The notes under the pieces are model-generated. The model searched no databases. It had not been told where the DNA came from and saw only the letters and a program-made list of their open reading frames with translations. The translations under genes and the position numbers were made by a program. Shown in pieces: positions 24,130-34,435 of a stretch of DNA of 64,000 bases (positions are counted from its first letter, which is position 1; the number at the start of each line of letters is the position of its first letter). The stretch is from Timema cristinae (Eukaryota; Arthropoda; Insecta; Phasmatodea; Timematidae): the NCBI GenBank assembly GCA_039000515.1, contig JBCFYV010000001.1, forward strand, positions 29,099,048 to 29,163,047, in the 5' to 3' direction.

Positions 24130-24855
24130 ACTTTGTGCTACAATGGTAGTAGCGTAACGTGTGAAGTGATCACCTTTCCATGCTCTCAGCTTTGTTGTCT
24201 TTTATATTTCAGTAAGTCTGAGAAATATATTTTTAATTGCCTTCCCTACCCCTTCACCATAAAATATAGAGCTTATTTAATTCATTTTAATGCTTTTAAC
24301 TGTCGAATGTTTAAAGAGAACTAAGATAAATATATCTCTTCGAGATGCTAAGTTACACTTTTACGATTTATCTGATCGAGAGTAAACATAAATAAAAAAT
24401 GGTTTTACAAATGATGACATTTGTCGAAAATGTTCCTCCACTCCGTATGACTTAACCTAGTTTCACGATTCAAAATAAGAAAACAAATGGTGGATTATTG
24501 AGGTGACACTTGAACATGGCATGACTATTTCTTGTTTAAATTGTGGTGATAAACAACACCGTAAAGTGAGTCGGGTAATAAATGGTACAAATATAGATTG
24601 ATGTATGAGTACGGGATGTACGGGAATCGATACGGCTCTTGAGATATCTCTACGATGAAATGAATGCTGTTGTCTGAATGTCTGTCAAGATTAGAGTTCT
24701 TAAAAGCATTCACTTTGTTGATTTATTTGAATAAATACTTGCAAGATAATATTTACATATAGTTTACATTAAAAGGTGAATATATATAAAAATATTATGT
24801 TAGGCTTACTGATGTCATAAAAAATAAATTGTACGTTGTACCACTAAGACGTTTT
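24130..24855. other. No recognised gene or repeat
   Basis: Two short frames (63 codons forward, 62 reverse) have no family resemblance. Texture is unique AT-rich DNA. Confidence 0.45.
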
Positions 24856-24859
24856 CACT

Positions 24860-25550
24860 TCTTTACCTTAAATGGAAGCATTTACTTAAAACTCATACGA
24901 CACAATATAAAAGAGAGCATCATAAATAAAATAAAATTCATTGTTACTTGATATTGATAAAAAAGTAACATACTGTATCTGTTCATTAAAGAGCATATCA
25001 ATTAATTTACCAGACCTCAATTTAAAAAAATACATTTGCAATATAAAAATATATCTCAAATAAAAGTTTCTTATTTTTAATATTAATACAACATTGAAAA
25101 GATAATTTACTTAGTATCTCTAAGAGTTTCGTAGATAACAATATGGAGATATCAGCTTGTGTATAGTAACCAATAAGTCTTTTTATGTGAAGTTAGAGGC
25201 GCCATTTTGTTTGTAATGTTAAACGATAGATAGTTCGAATTTTAATCAAAATCGTTAGTGCTTATTTCGAGAAAAATCGATTTTTTTCTCTTTTGGCCCT
25301 TCAATAAAGTAGCTTTAATTTTATGGTTGGAAATCTAATTTTTAAAAAAATCTTCAGGATAACCTTATAAAAACCTTAGATACCAATTTTTAAATCACTT
25401 GGTAAAATACTTTCGTCTCTAGGCTGAGATACAGACAGCAATTAAAAAACAAATTTTGAGGGTTCAGTGAGTCGATATACATCACAATATCGAGGTCGAT
25501 TATTTTATAATCACAATAATTTCTCTACCAGAGGAGTCGCTAGAAAATAA
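24860..25550 (+). mobile_element. Family H repeat, long copy
   Basis: Extends further 5' than most copies and reaches the downstream segment CTCTACCAGAGGAGTCGCTA. Diagnostic blocks: TTAATTTTATGGTTGGAAAT, AACCTTATAAAAACCTTAGA, CTTGGTAAAATACTTTCGTC. The ACAGAC repeat is reduced to a single short run. Confidence 0.65.
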
Positions 25551-25682
25551 AAAGGTAGTTGAAGTATCTAAAAACTTACACAACTTACTACAAAATTTGT
25601 TATGCGAGAAAAAAGAGATATACTTTTCGCTAAGTATGAATGCGAATAAATGTATAGTTTTACATTTCATTAAATTTTCACC

Positions 25683-25910
25683 CACTCAAGTGGACGAACG
25701 GTCTAAGGCGTCAATCACATGTTGGGCTGACCTGATGATGACACGGAAATCGGGATTTGAATCCAGATCGGGTTTTTCCTAAATAGTTTTCCACTCTCCT
25801 TCCATGCAAATGCGAGTAGCCTATTCTCCAAATACTTCCATATCCCTAACCCATTTAAGTAATTATAATACATTCGTATAGTATGAGCAGGTAGTAAGAC
25901 GCGATAATAA
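25683..25910 (+). mobile_element. SINE family B (B2, tRNA-Leu-like head)
   Basis: Head GGACGAACGGTCTAAGGCGT matches the A-box side of tRNA-Leu genes (CCGAGCGGTCTAAGGCG). Then the B-box GGGATTTGAATCCAG, body TTTTCCACTCTCCTTCCATG, and tail AGGTAGTAAGACGCG. Good copy of the B2 subtype. Confidence 0.85.
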
Positions 25911-26024
25911 TACATAATATCTTAAAAATAAATATTAAATTCCAAAATCGAGTTCATTATCATATTATTTTTCACTATATTTGGTTTTCCCCTGTTTTAT
26001 TTTATTTAGAGCTATTTAAAGTGT

Positions 26025-26262
26025 TCTTTATTTACCGACTGATTATATCAGCACATGACGTATCGACTGACATAAATCTAGAACAGACACAACACCCAGC
26101 CCCCAGCCATTAATTCATCACGTTAAAAAGGAAGCCCGCATTCCAACAAAAATAATCTTTAAGACATTCAGAGAATCGAACAAGGAACTTTTGGTTCAGT
26201 AAGCAGACACGCTAACGACTGATACATAGTGTCAGATTTCCTCCAGTTATCACAAAAACGGG
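26025..26262 (-). mobile_element. SINE family G, minus strand, best copy
   Basis: On the minus strand it shows a tRNA-like head, TTCGATTCTCTGAATG as B-box region, GAATGCGGGCTTCC, GATGAATTAATGGCTGGGGG, then a TGTGTCTGTTCTAG block and an end with ATAATCAGTCGG. Confidence 0.65.
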
Positions 26263-26400
26263 ATAAGGATGAGGAAGGTAGCATTCGTAAGAAATTTACC
26301 TCCATTTTTGTGAAGGGAGAGTAGAAACTAGTCATTTAGGAAAAAAAAAACCACAATAGTAGTCATTGCCGGGATTCGATCCCCGATATCCCAACGAGAC
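26263..26400 (-). mobile_element. SINE family B fragment, minus strand
   Basis: Body GGATAAGGATGAGGAAGG through GGGATTCGATCCCCGATA (plus-strand reading of the B-box area). The tail is missing because the neighbouring G element abuts it. Confidence 0.55.
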
Positions 26401-26404
26401 TAAC

Positions 26405-27885
26405 TTAATTTTAAGTTCTACTAATGGGTTTTACACTTTTATGTAACACAGTATATTTAAAAATTATACACACGGACATATTTATAATCTTTGAGAAGTA
26501 TGCAACTTAATACATTTACTTTGTTAGTATAATTTATTTAACTGTACCCCCACATAAACATAGACATGATATTCTACTAATTAATCGGACATAGCAACAT
26601 TTAATCACACATTTTCCAATCAGTTGTATAAAAAACAATTTTTCAAACAAAAATAAAAAAATCGTCACAGTGTGCACTTCCAACATAGTTTGTCACTACT
26701 CTCGCCTTTTTTTTGTTTGTTTACCTTTGACTTTCCAAATCAGCTATCCGTTTCGTTATTTTTATTGAAACTCTAGTGAGCTGTCCTTTAACTAAACAGA
26801 GATGGAAATGTCAGGTATATCTGAAGAGTGTTGCTGTATGGGAGGAGTAAAGAGGAGGAAAACATGCCTTTGTTTAACTCCGCCGATATTGGTTGGGGGT
26901 CCTATGGCTCGTAGGATCGATCTTCCATGCCATTGAAAGCTGCCAATTAATTTATTCGCGCAATACACTACAACCCTGTGTGTTTAACAGAGATAGGTTG
27001 GTTGTAGAAAATGGCGAGAGGGGATAGAGAGCTATGAGGGACTCTTCTTACCATCAAACGATCTACATATACACAGTTACTTCCTCTTGTCCACATAACA
27101 CCCACTCCCGGAGTGGTGTTAGGGGTAAAAGGGTGAGTAGTAAATTCTACAGGGAATGGCATCAACAAAAAAACAAATATAAAAGTGTATAAAAAAAAAG
27201 TCATTGGTTTAATCAGGTACAAAAAGTAAATAGAAATCTTAGTTTACTAAGGAATGAGGTAAAGCAATTAAAGAAGTAATTAAATATATGAAGGCATTTT
27301 TTTTTACTTTTTATTAAAAAAAAAGAATGAATGTGTTTATCGTACGGAACTGGCATAGCATTTACAGACATAAATAGCTTAAAATAAAAAAGGAAATTGC
27401 TTGCTTTTTTATATTAGAAAGAGGCTTCACCTTAGGAAGATAAATTAAACAATTTTTAATATCCTCGTGAGTATTCATTAAATTTCATTTTAACCAACAG
27501 TTAGAGGAAATGAATGACTTGCTTTTTATATTTAATGTATACTTAAATTTAATTTTATAAATATTGTTAAATACATAAAATAAATACTCAAATCAATTAA
27601 CTAATTTGTATTGAAAGTGAAGTAGACATATACAATACGATGTGAATTTTTATTCATATGTGTATATATGTTTCATTAGTAGAGGTTTTCGAGTTGATAT
27701 TATAAATGCTAAAATATTTAGTCTAGAATTAAACTGTCTACTTCTTATTATTAGTTTCTCAAAGATTCTTAACCGAACGCAATTTTTTTTAGTCTTGATG
27801 TAAAATATAAACATTAATACAACTTATAATTACATAGATTCAAATTATGGTCTTATTTTTATTTATAACGTCAAGAAATTAACAA
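26405..27885. other. Mostly unassigned; one 44-codon frame at 26,802-26,936
   Basis: The 44-codon plus-strand frame starts MEMSGISEECCCMGGVKRRK and lies in a GC-richer patch. Nothing supports its translation. An 84-codon minus-strand frame (26,968-27,222) is likewise unrecognised. The rest is AT-rich and featureless. Confidence 0.35.
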
Positions 27886-27889
27886 AGAA

Positions 27890-28720
27890 TTCAAACAAAG
27901 AGACGATCTATCCCCTTTACTATTTAACTTTGCGCTTAAAGATGCAGTTAGTTCCTTGAAATAGAACACTGGAAGTCTGATATTAACTAGCACGTTTCAA
28001 TTGTTGACCTATTTAAATGATGTAGTAGATTTGCTGGGTGATAATGATGTGAAAGTTAAAAGGAGTGCTGAATTTCATCTAGGAATAGTAAGGAGGTAGA
28101 TTTAGGAATAAATATGGATAAATTCAAGCACTGTACATTTCTAAACCCAGTATTCAAAACTTATAATGTTGGTAACGTGTATTTTAAATAAATTGACCAA
28201 TTCAATAAGGCCTACTTAAAAATAGGAATGTAAGTCAAGAGGGGGTAAAAATCAGAATTCATGAATGCCATGCTCTATATTATTCAGTTTGAAATTTGTA
28301 TTTTTCTCACCTTTTGTCTCGAAATATTAAGCTCTAAATATACAAAACCAACTGGTGCTCTTCACGTATGTGAACAGTGGTATCTCCCTTTGAAAATAAA
28401 TTGAGTATTTTAAAACTAAGCGCCTAGAAAAATGTTTGGGCCAAAGATGGATGTACAAACAAGAGAAAAAATAAAGATACATAAGGAAGAACTTAATGTA
28501 TTTTATGCATCCCACACACACAATCAAGGCGTGGATGCTCAGGTGGGGGTGATGGGTGATCACGTGGCGCTTGTAGATGGTGACAGGCATGTACAAAACA
28601 TGTTAGTTGGGAAACTTGAAGAAACAAAAACCCTTGAAAGGCTGATATGTCGATGGGAGTGTAATTTTAAAATAGATTAAAGAGGTTGAATTTCAGGATA
28701 AGGTTGAATGGTAGGCTTAC
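27890..28720 (+). pseudogene. Non-LTR retrotransposon relic: reverse transcriptase and C-terminal region
   Basis: Translated with frameshifts, this keeps the order of a LINE ORF2. A block DDLSPLLFNFALKDAV (from 27,902) matches the RT fingerprint normally read as GDALSPLLFNFAL. About 40 residues on comes LLTYLNDVVDLLGDN, the active-site region, where the usual YADD has become YLND. Next are SKEVDLGIN-like and YYSV...LLSRNIKL...IYKT segments, an FENK segment and KMFGPK. The C-terminal part from 28,432 has EELNVFYAS, GDHVALVDGDRHVQNMLVGK and a final RWECNFKID. Stops and frame changes at several places and loss of the catalytic Asp make it dead. The endonuclease part was not found. This architecture is common in arthropod LINEs; the clade is not assigned. 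Confidence 0.8.
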
Positions 28721-28974
28721 GTTATGGCACTCATGGACGTTCAAGTTTACTAAGACTATAAAGCTATTTAATTAGATAGCTTCAAGGAAATATTTAAAAT
28801 AAGTACAAAATGATGAATATTAACGATTTATGTGCACTCCATAAAAAGCTAGTCTTACAAAGCTGTCTATGCCCGGGGATACATCCGAAACGATTTGATT
28901 GATTTCATCCAAATTTGATATTTAGATATTTTATGGTTATGTCTTGAGGATTAAAAAAAAAAGATTATCTCATT

Positions 28975-29285
28975 CTGTGGTCTAGTGGTCAGAGTTCCTG
29001 GCTACATATCCAAAGATCATGGTTTAAATCCCAGCGCTTTTAGATTTTTCTGTGAAACAGTGGATCTGGAACGGGGTCAACCCAGCCTTGTGAGGACTAA
29101 TGAGGAGCTACTTGAATAAATAAGTAGTTGCTCTGGTCTAGAAAACTGAGATGTAACGGACAGATGGTCAATTATGCTGACCACATGACCCCCTATCCAC
29201 AAATATGAGCACTATCTTCGTCAACATACTTTGGCTGCTTCGTCGTTATAGCTATAATGTGAGCTGATACAATTGCAGATTTTAC
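28975..29285 (+). mobile_element. SINE family C (single copy)
   Basis: tRNA-like head: A box TGTGGTCTAGTGGTCAGAG, B box TGGTTTAAATCCCAGCG, correct spacing. The body has GGGGTCAACCCAGCC, GAGGACTAATGAGGAGC, and a GACCACATGACCCCC segment. The body resembles the conserved central domain seen in some metazoan SINE superfamilies but I cannot name it. No second copy in this window. Confidence 0.65.
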
Positions 29286-29458
29286 TAAAGGAAGATTTTT
29301 GAAAATTAGTTTTTTTTAAATGGTTTATTGATTTGTTCTAAAATATATTTTTTTGGAAGGTTTAAATTGAAATATAAGATTATGTTGGTTATATTATCTA
29401 AAGGCTCAGATTTAAACAGACGTACTATATTAGACAAGTGCAAATACATTCTATTTAC

Positions 29459-29478
29459 AGGTCAGAGGTCAGAGGTCA
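29459..29478 (+). promoter_or_regulatory. Triple AGGTCA direct repeat with 1-bp spacers (DR1-like)
   Basis: Three perfect AGGTCA half-sites at 29,459, 29,466 and 29,473, each separated by one G. DR1 is the established binding arrangement for RXR/HNF4-type nuclear receptors. It is equally a 7-bp tandem repeat, so function is uncertain. Confidence 0.35.
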
Positions 29479-29599
29479 CAATCAACCTCACTTCATCACT
29501 TTAGAAGGAGACATTAACTCACACTTGGATCTGTTGAAACTAGATGACCTCACAACCACACAAGGGGAAATAAGCTGTTTCCTAATTGTTAGGTTAGAG

Positions 29600-30409
29600 C
29601 AGAGGTCCCCAACCTTTTTGTAGCTTAGAGCACATTCAAAACTAAGGGTAGTGTTGCGGGACCAATTACTTTTTCAGGCAAAAATTTACTAACTCCCGCC
29701 AGGATCAGAGGTCAGCCTCAACGCTATACACACGTCCGGTCAACTGCCGTGTTAAGTTTCCCACCGATTGTGACGTTACATGTGGTTGTGGGTGATATTC
29801 AAGGCCGTAGACATGGGGGTAGAGGGGTTTAACCCCCTCCAAGTTGACAAAAAAAATTTAAAAAAATATTGCTTTATTTATGGTTTTAACAAGATCAAAA
29901 TAAAGACACAAGGAACTATTTAACTACTCCCCACCATTTTGGTGATTGGGTACATTTTAAAAAATATATATTTATTCTGTGTTTATTCAAGCAACAAATC
30001 TGGGTAGACCCAGGCCAAGATAATTACAAAGGAAATAGGAAGAATTAGCAAGGTATTAGCGAGTGGGAAGATAGTGATGGAAGGGGGTAGGTCTTTGAGA
30101 TGAGAAAAAAGCAAAACTATTCAGTTTGAAACTATTTGAATTGTAGTTACAAGTAAGGGTACACTTTGTAAATGAGCCAGCAAAGAAAGATGAATGAGAG
30201 GGAGGTAGTGAAAAGAGGGGGCTTTCAATCACCAACATTTTGAGAACAGCATACCCGGATATAAGCACAAACTTGATTTTTGTTGTAAAAGTGACAGATT
30301 AAAATTATTAGTCAAGAACTTTTCTGCTGAGGTCTATAAAAGTGGCGGGAAGACGTAAAAGGTTCGGTGGGTGCCATGACGCCCACGGCCATAGGGTTGG
30401 GGACCCCTG
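29600..30409 (+). mobile_element. Non-autonomous hAT transposon, 810 bp, complete
   Basis: Terminal inverted repeats CAGAGGTCCCCAACC (start) and GGTTGGGGACCCCTG (end) differ at one position. Eight-base target duplications GGTTAGAG (29,592-29,599) and GGTTATAG (30,410-30,417) agree at 7 of 8. Both the TIR type and the 8-bp duplication are hallmarks of hAT elements. No transposase is encoded: the interior frames (70 codons on minus, 65 on plus) have no BED zinc finger or hAT dimerisation domain. Confidence 0.92.
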
Positions 30410-30589
30410 GGTTATAGGATGTTGTGGTTGGGTCGAGGGAGGCCTAGAGGTACACCCTCTCTTCTATACTTCTCCTCCTTACTCGACAGACCATCTAATA
30501 ATTATTTATCCAGTGAAATTGAGACAGGGAATATATTAAGTAATTTTTATGATTAAAAAAAAACTGGGCCCAAGAACTCATTCCTTTTT

Positions 30590-30790
30590 TAACGACTGTT
30601 CCGATACCTTACCTCAGTCAGAAGCTCGTTTGTCTGTAAATGTGTGTCATGTGGGTTAAATTCCTCTGAAAAATATATCAATGATAAAATGTGGATTTCC
30701 CTTTACATAGTAATGAATTAATGACCGGTGGATGGGTGTTGTATCTGTTCTATAGGGTGATATGGAAACAATTAGATGCTCTATGCTGAG
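30590..30790 (+). mobile_element. SINE family G, plus strand
   Basis: TGTCATGTGGGTTAAATTCC at the B-box region, then a TCAATGATAAAATGTGG block, TAATGAATTAATGACCGGTG and TGGGTGTTGTATCTGTTC, colinear with the reverse complement of 26,025-26,262. Confidence 0.65.
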
Positions 30791-31156
30791 TAATGTGATG
30801 GACAACGTGCTGAGGTTTGTCTAACGTCCGGTGGAGCTCCCCTGAGTGATATTATCTTCAAAAAGTGAAAAAGTGTGGTATGTAGTTTGCTTTTATTTAG
30901 GCAGCGATATTTACTTTTCATTTAAAGTGTTAATTTTCAAGCTACTAATCGTCATATTGTTTCGGGCCCATACTGTAGATCTGAGTTAGTTTATATATAA
31001 TTAATCGGTTTAAAAAGTGCATGTTAAGTACCTCAAATAAATTAAATAAAAATTAAATTTAATAACATAATTTAATAAGGGAAGTGTATAGGAACTATGT
31101 TCAGACGCGGAAGTGTGTAAGTATTTTTTTTAAAACTTCAAATGAACTAATGTTTC

Positions 31157-31300
31157 TGTGAATGCGGGGAATGCCATGCCTCCACCGTGGTTCGGATTCC
31201 ACGTTAAGCTGTAGGTCCTACATTTCATCTCACAAACACCCAACCATTACACATTAGCTTAAGTGCGCATAACCCAAACGGTTAGTACGACGCGGTGATA
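31157..31300 (+). mobile_element. SINE family A, 3' half only
   Basis: It begins within the body at TGTGAATGCGGGGAATGCCA and runs through the shared tail (here GGTTAGTACGACGCGGTG) into a TTATTTATTA repeat. Probably a 5'-truncated insertion. Confidence 0.85.
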
Positions 31301-31569
31301 TTATTTATTATTATTTATTAACTAAATTTGCATTAAACACTTAAAAAAAAATTAAGATCCCTGGTCTAAGCATCAATCTGGCATTATACTAGATTGTCGG
31401 GGAAGATGATGTTAAAGTTCGAATTCTGAATGAAGGAACTGTGGTTTCTTTTTCAGTGCGATTTATGACTACGGTAATCCCATTCTCTCATCACAATAAT
31501 GCCGGTGCAATTTCTTTTCAAGCTACCTTTACCCCCCTTGCCCGTTAAATTAAGAAATTTAATAATAGT

Positions 31570-31827
31570 ATTAATAATAATACTTAGCACCTCGTCTTAC
31601 TACACATTCAAGTTATACGCTTAAGTACTAATTAGATAATGGGTTAGGAATTGGGAAAGTTAAATATAGAGGAAGTAAACCCGTAATAGCGTGGTGGGAG
31701 AGTGGAAAACCATTGAGGAAAAGCTACCATAGTTCACCCAAGTGAGCTTTGAACCTCAACCTTACCATCATCGGCAGTCTAGCTGGACATGACACCAGTG
31801 CGTTGGCTAACTACGTCACCAAGTGGG
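31570..31827 (-). mobile_element. SINE family B, minus strand, full length
   Basis: On the plus strand: (TAA)n, TTAGCACCTCGTCTTACTAC, body GGGAGAGTGGAAAACCATTG, B-box region GAGCTTTGAACCTCAACC, and head ending ACGTCACCAAGTGG. Confidence 0.82.
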
Positions 31828-31924
31828 TAATTAAGTAAATTAATATCGTTGATGATAAAAGTAATATTTAAAAAATACACACATAAGAATGAAATCAATA
31901 AAATCGAAAAATATAGTGTTATTA

Positions 31925-32045
31925 ATTTTATATATATAACATATATATACATTATATATTATATTTATTTATTTATCAGTTAAAGCTTTGACTTTAACAT
32001 AAAAGTTTTGTTTTATATATATATATATATAATATAAATATAAAA
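31925..32045. repeat. AT-rich microsatellite tracts
   Basis: Several (TA)n runs interrupted by TTTATTTATT and a short unique segment. Confidence 0.8.
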
Positions 32046-32071
32046 TGGAGAAAATAATACACATAATAAAA

Positions 32072-32387
32072 GTAAATTAACATTTGGTACAAACAGTGGT
32101 TTACAATAATATTAATTTAAATGTGTCAATAGCTTACACCTGGATACTGGTTCGATTCACATGTTTATGTATTATATTTATGCATTATATATACATGCAT
32201 GTGTCATATATATATTTACATATATGCATGTATACAATGTTTGGGTAATTTTTGTTCATATAACAGATGTATGCTTACACATATGACACATGAACATGAA
32301 AATCAAATCCCGTATTCAGGTGTAAGCTATTGACACATTTACATTAATATTTGTAGAACGCAGTTATCCGTAACAAATGTTAATTTA
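32072..32387. mobile_element. Foldback element with ~100-bp inverted arms
   Basis: Left arm 32,072-32,170 and right arm 32,288-32,387 are reverse complements with good identity; the core AATGTGTCAATAGCTTACAC (32,120-32,139) is perfect. Each arm contains a tRNA B-box-like segment (GGTTCGATTC in the left, a decayed counterpart in the right). The 117-bp spacer is AT-rich. No coding capacity. It could be a MITE or a head-to-head SINE pair. Confidence 0.8.
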
Positions 32388-32487
32388 ATTGAAATGTTTA
32401 TGTAATATTTTGGTCAAGATAATAATTTGAAAAGTAGGCCCACACCAAATTCTAAGTCACATAAAACATGTATATTCTAATTTTTTA

Positions 32488-32755
32488 AGGACCACGTATT
32501 ACTACCCGCTCTAGCAGTACCATATTTTTTTTACGTCCATTGATGCTGGTCATATATACGATACTGTGTTAGTGATGTGTAAGGTAGAATTCAAATTTAG
32601 AGAAAATTTAAGTACGTTTGCGTGACGGAGAGTGAGAATCAATAAAGAAATAACCCTCTCAGTAGACCTGTTTGGGTTTCACGCCCAGAGCCTAATGCCA
32701 TGCAATATCATATGAGACGACCTCTGCGTCCAAATCCACGCACCCATCGATCAGG
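32488..32755 (-). mobile_element. SINE family B, minus strand, diverged
   Basis: Tail side ACCACGTATTACTACCCGCT, then GGTAGAATTCAAATTTAGAG, GACGGAGAGTGAGAATCAAT, and an altered B-box region GTTTGGGTTTCACGCCCAG. An extra segment TTTTTTTACGTCCATTGATG lies in the tail-proximal part. Confidence 0.55.
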
Positions 32756-32817
32756 GTATTTTCTTTGAGGTCTTTAAGTGTGAACTATTACATTTTGTTA
32801 ATTAAATACTAATTATA

Positions 32818-33080
32818 CTACTATAAAGCCACATGGCTGACTCACTCACTGACATTAATGTTACCCACTTCCAGATGAGCTACAAACTTAAAATTTGGCA
32901 AACTTATAGCTTATAGCCTGTAACCAACGGGAAAATTCCAAAAAGTTAAAAACATTAATTTCTAACTCCCTAAAAAGTTCAAAATGGCTGAACAACTTTA
33001 AAGTAAGTGCGAACTCTTCTATGGAGGTCTCTTGTGGCAGAGCCCCGAACGAGCAGAGTCATATAAATATCAAAGAATGA
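32818..33080 (+). repeat. Family I repeat, second copy
   Basis: Same opening AAGCCACATGGCTGACTCAC and the same GGAGGTCTCTTGTGGC and CCCGAACGAGC blocks as 21,563-21,875. The middle differs by short insertions and deletions. Confidence 0.6.
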
Positions 33081-33084
33081 TAAA

Positions 33085-33810
33085 TTGTCCTGACCTTAAA
33101 ATGATTGGTAGCCCAGTAACATGAAATTGTTTCTTTTCAAACTCTTTTGTTCAATTTATCTGTTTAACACGTTACAAATACAAAAGCTACAAAAAAAGCA
33201 AAGTCGCAAGCGGCTTTGTTTTGTTTTATTTGGCAGGCTATGCCAACGTCTTACTATGGTTTCTTTTCAACTTGAAAACGTGGATTTCTATAGAGAAAAA
33301 AACTTTATCTAAGTTTTGAGACAGTGTAAAAATAAATATTTAATTTAGTCCCCGTCAAAAAATAATTATTTGGCGTTTTAACATATGTAATGTTATTTAT
33401 TAATAAAAATCTAATATTTTCTGCCTACTTTTTAAATAAATTTAAGTTTTTGTACAAAATTATAAGTGTTTTAATTGTTTAGTTGGTTTCAAGGTATTTT
33501 TTTTAAAAGGATTAATACATTTTCTATGTTTTTGTATTACAACTCACACATTTTTTTTTCGTAACCATTACTTAAGATAAAAAAAAAACACTTAGTGCCG
33601 TTATGCTTTTTAAAATATCAATGTTAGTGTAAATCTCATCAATTTTCTTTTAAGAAAAATTGGCTCAATTTGTTTGTAAGCACGAATAAAAAAAGTAAGA
33701 AAAAAAAGTGTGCTCGTTATTGAAGTACCTTTATAATGTCAAACACGTTTGAGAACGACCAATACCTTTTTATTTTATTTCGTGACATATATTCACACTT
33801 TTAAGTTAAT
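33085..33810. other. No recognised gene or repeat
   Basis: AT-rich. A 63-codon frame at 33,121-33,312 begins MKLFLFKLFCSIYLF, a hydrophobic run typical of T-rich DNA, and has no other support. Confidence 0.45.
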
Positions 33811-33812
33811 AA

Positions 33813-34044
33813 CAAGGTGACCGAATGGTCTAAGGCAACACTTTCTGAACCGCTGGTGACAGGAAGATCGGGATTCGAATCCCGTTCAAGTCTATGGAAG
33901 ATATTTTTCTCTAAATGGTTTTCCACTCTCTTTACAAGCAACTGCTGTTAGTTTCACCTCTAAAATCCTCCTTTCCTCATCCCACTTTATTAGAGTAAAT
34001 TATCATATATACGAATATCTCCTGAACAGATAGACGGGGCGAGG
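33813..34044 (+). mobile_element. SINE family B (B2, tRNA-Leu-like head)
   Basis: AAGGTGACCGAATGGTCTAA, then an intact B-box GGGATTCGAATCCCG, the best B box in the window. Body GGTTTTCCACTCTCTTTAC and ACCTCTAAAATCCTCCTTTC. The tail has lost most of the TAGTAAGACG motif. Confidence 0.85.
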
Positions 34045-34307
34045 AAAAGAAAAAATAATAAGGTGGTTGTACAGTTTTAAATATTGTTTTAAAATCTATT
34101 TAGTATTATTATCAAAATAAAAGTTATAGTAATATAAATTTTCCTTGTTTACGATTGAAAATATATTTAACTGAAATAACCACATTTATATTGCTTTATT
34201 TGTTAATTAAAGTCTTTGTCAAAATTTGGAATGCTTCATTAATGTTTTGCCAGAAGAGAAAGGTTAAATTACTATGTTAGGGACGCGGTCTAAATACTAA
34301 CACATTT

Positions 34308-34435
34308 ATATTCTGAAAATTGAAAAATGACACCTGGACACGTGTCATTTCTCAATTTTCAGAATATGATATTTATATGAAGTAATCCTCACTAAAAGCA
34401 TAAATAATAGTTTTGGCTATTTGATTCTAACGTAT
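34308..34435. mobile_element. Short palindromic derivative of the 41.1-kb foldback element
   Basis: Arms 34,308-34,333 and 34,342-34,367 match at 25 of 26 positions around an 8-base spacer. The flank after the right arm (GTAATCCTCACTAAAAGC, then CATAAATAATAG) matches the flank after the right arm at 41.3 kb. So this is the same element with the central tRNA-like part removed. Confidence 0.85.

Noticed and set aside
33813..33890. Functional tRNA-Leu gene
   Set aside because: The head is tRNA-Leu-like with a perfect B box, but there is no paired acceptor stem, and the SINE body follows directly.
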